Position numbers and translations under genes: made by a program
From: Brachycybe producta
Taxonomy: Eukaryota > Arthropoda > Diplopoda > Playtdesmida > Andrognathidae
Length of the DNA stretch: 64,000 nt
Assembly: GCA_036925085.1 (NCBI GenBank)
Contig: JAUPFP010000009.1
Location: forward strand, 2,276,001-2,340,000
Direction: 5' to 3'
In this document: positions 63,349 to 64,000 of the stretch, in pieces
Layout of the letters: each line of letters begins with the position of its first letter
Numbering within the stretch: the stretch's first letter is position 1
Notes under the pieces: model-generated
Databases searched by the model: none
The model's input: the letters and a program-made list of their open reading frames with translations, nothing else
Told to the model about the DNA's origin: nothing

Positions 63349-63483
63349 CTAAAAAAAAAAACAACAAATAAAAAAAGAAACAAGAAAATTAAATAAAAAA
63401 CATGTTTTTTTGTGAAATTTTTGAAATTTTATAAAAACGGTCTAAAAAGTAAAAACAAAATATAATCTGTTCTTGTATTGTTG

Positions 63484-63546
63484 GTGTAGTGGGTTAGTGT
63501 ATCAGCCCATGGTTATGTTATTTATGGGTTCAATCCCCGTACTGTT
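63484..63546 (+). other. tRNA-like fragment (possible SINE head)
   Basis: GGTGTAGTGGGTTAGTG resembles a pol III A box and GGGTTCAATCCCC a B box with a 5-bp T-arm (ATGGG/CCCGT). The acceptor stem does not pair, so this is not a functional tRNA. Confidence 0.35.
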
Positions 63547-63552
63547 TTAAAA

Positions 63553-64000
63553 ATTGTTCGAAAAATCTCCACAAAGAGCGCCAGCATCGTTTTTCTATTG
63601 AGCCCATAGACCCGATGTTAAAGAAAACGTTATTTTTAAAATACACAGTCGCAGCGGCAATATGTTTATTTTTCATATTTAAAGTTGTCCAATATTGAGT
63701 TTTCAACGTGCAATGTGCACTTTAAATATATGCTGATCGAGTGATAGAATGACAAAAAATTGGTAAGTGCGGTTCTATTTTTAAAAACTATTTCAAAATC
63801 GCGAATTTCTAACTCTTTATGTTAAACTCATTGAGTACGCGCTTTGTACGCTCCCTGATGCTCTTAAAATGCGTAAAAATAATTAAAAAAAAAACAGAAA
63901 AAAATCAGCACGTGCACGAATGTGTTGGCTTTACTGTGGTTTAATTGTGGTTTTTTTAAAAATTATTTTTAGGTATTTTTACGAGCATTTTCATGGATGC
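63553..64000. mobile_element. Family B element copy 13 (cut by window end)
   Basis: Starts inside the tip at CGAAAAATCTCCACAAAGAG and continues through the first arm into the centre. Confidence 0.82.

Noticed and set aside
63484-63546. Functional tRNA gene
   Set aside because: A-box and B-box-like words are present but the acceptor stem does not pair; kept only as a tRNA-like fragment.

Overview
This is eukaryotic, metazoan DNA: AT-rich, with consensus GT-AG introns, no operons, and an exceptional load of small transposable elements. I recognise one host gene. It lies on the minus strand and crosses almost the whole window: a membrane adenylate cyclase, closest by motif to type 3 (ADCY3-like). 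Seventeen exons (63348 down to 2648) join in a consistent reading frame. They give about 788 codons, from the start of catalytic domain C1a, through C1b, membrane helices M7-M12 and the complete C2 domain, to the stop. The N-terminus, the first six helices and the promoter lie beyond the right edge. Catalytic residues of both halves are visible, so the gene looks functional. The species cannot be named from this window; an invertebrate is likely (Helitron-, Harbinger-, hAT-, mariner- and RTE-type elements, very abundant palindromic MITEs).

Layout from low to high coordinates. 1-2647: downstream flank or 3'UTR filled with MITEs. 2648-2794: terminal exon. 2898-6640: a nested stack (hAT-like element D, holding a second 8-bp-TSD element, holding another MITE, a small hAT and a solo LTR). 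7322-15383: eight closely spaced exons (C2 and M10-M12), whose introns are often almost entirely one transposon. 18111-19615: two membrane exons flanking a 964-bp palindrome. 19616-24595: nested TTAA/pogo-like elements and a minisatellite. 24596-28559: exons for C1b and the end of C1a. 28594-32874: a MITE with an exact 122-bp fold-back and a full-length RTE-type LINE with a 16-bp target duplication. 35453-35580 and 53775-53886: C1a exons separated by an 18-kb intron rich in hAT, Helitron-like, Harbinger-like and minisatellite-bearing elements and a 0.9-kb polypyrimidine tract. 63230-63348: first C1a exon in the window.

The repeat families are labelled A, B, C, D, F, G, H, N, P, Q, R, S, T and V, plus Helitron-like; the labels are mine. 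Boundaries come from reading terminal inverted repeats and target-site duplications by eye. The most notable patterns are: (1) five sequence-unrelated palindromic families share a TTA/TAA target and an (A/G)GCC...CAC tip, and two of them sit at the identical nucleotide of different copies of family B; (2) two elements with the same GGAGCCCTGT ends each carry a different minisatellite built from palindromic units; (3) family C MITEs carry a perfect cAMP-response-element palindrome and lie inside an adenylate cyclase gene; (4) a 122-bp exact inverted repeat at a LINE 5' junction. I found no CRISPR array, rRNA or convincing tRNA gene.
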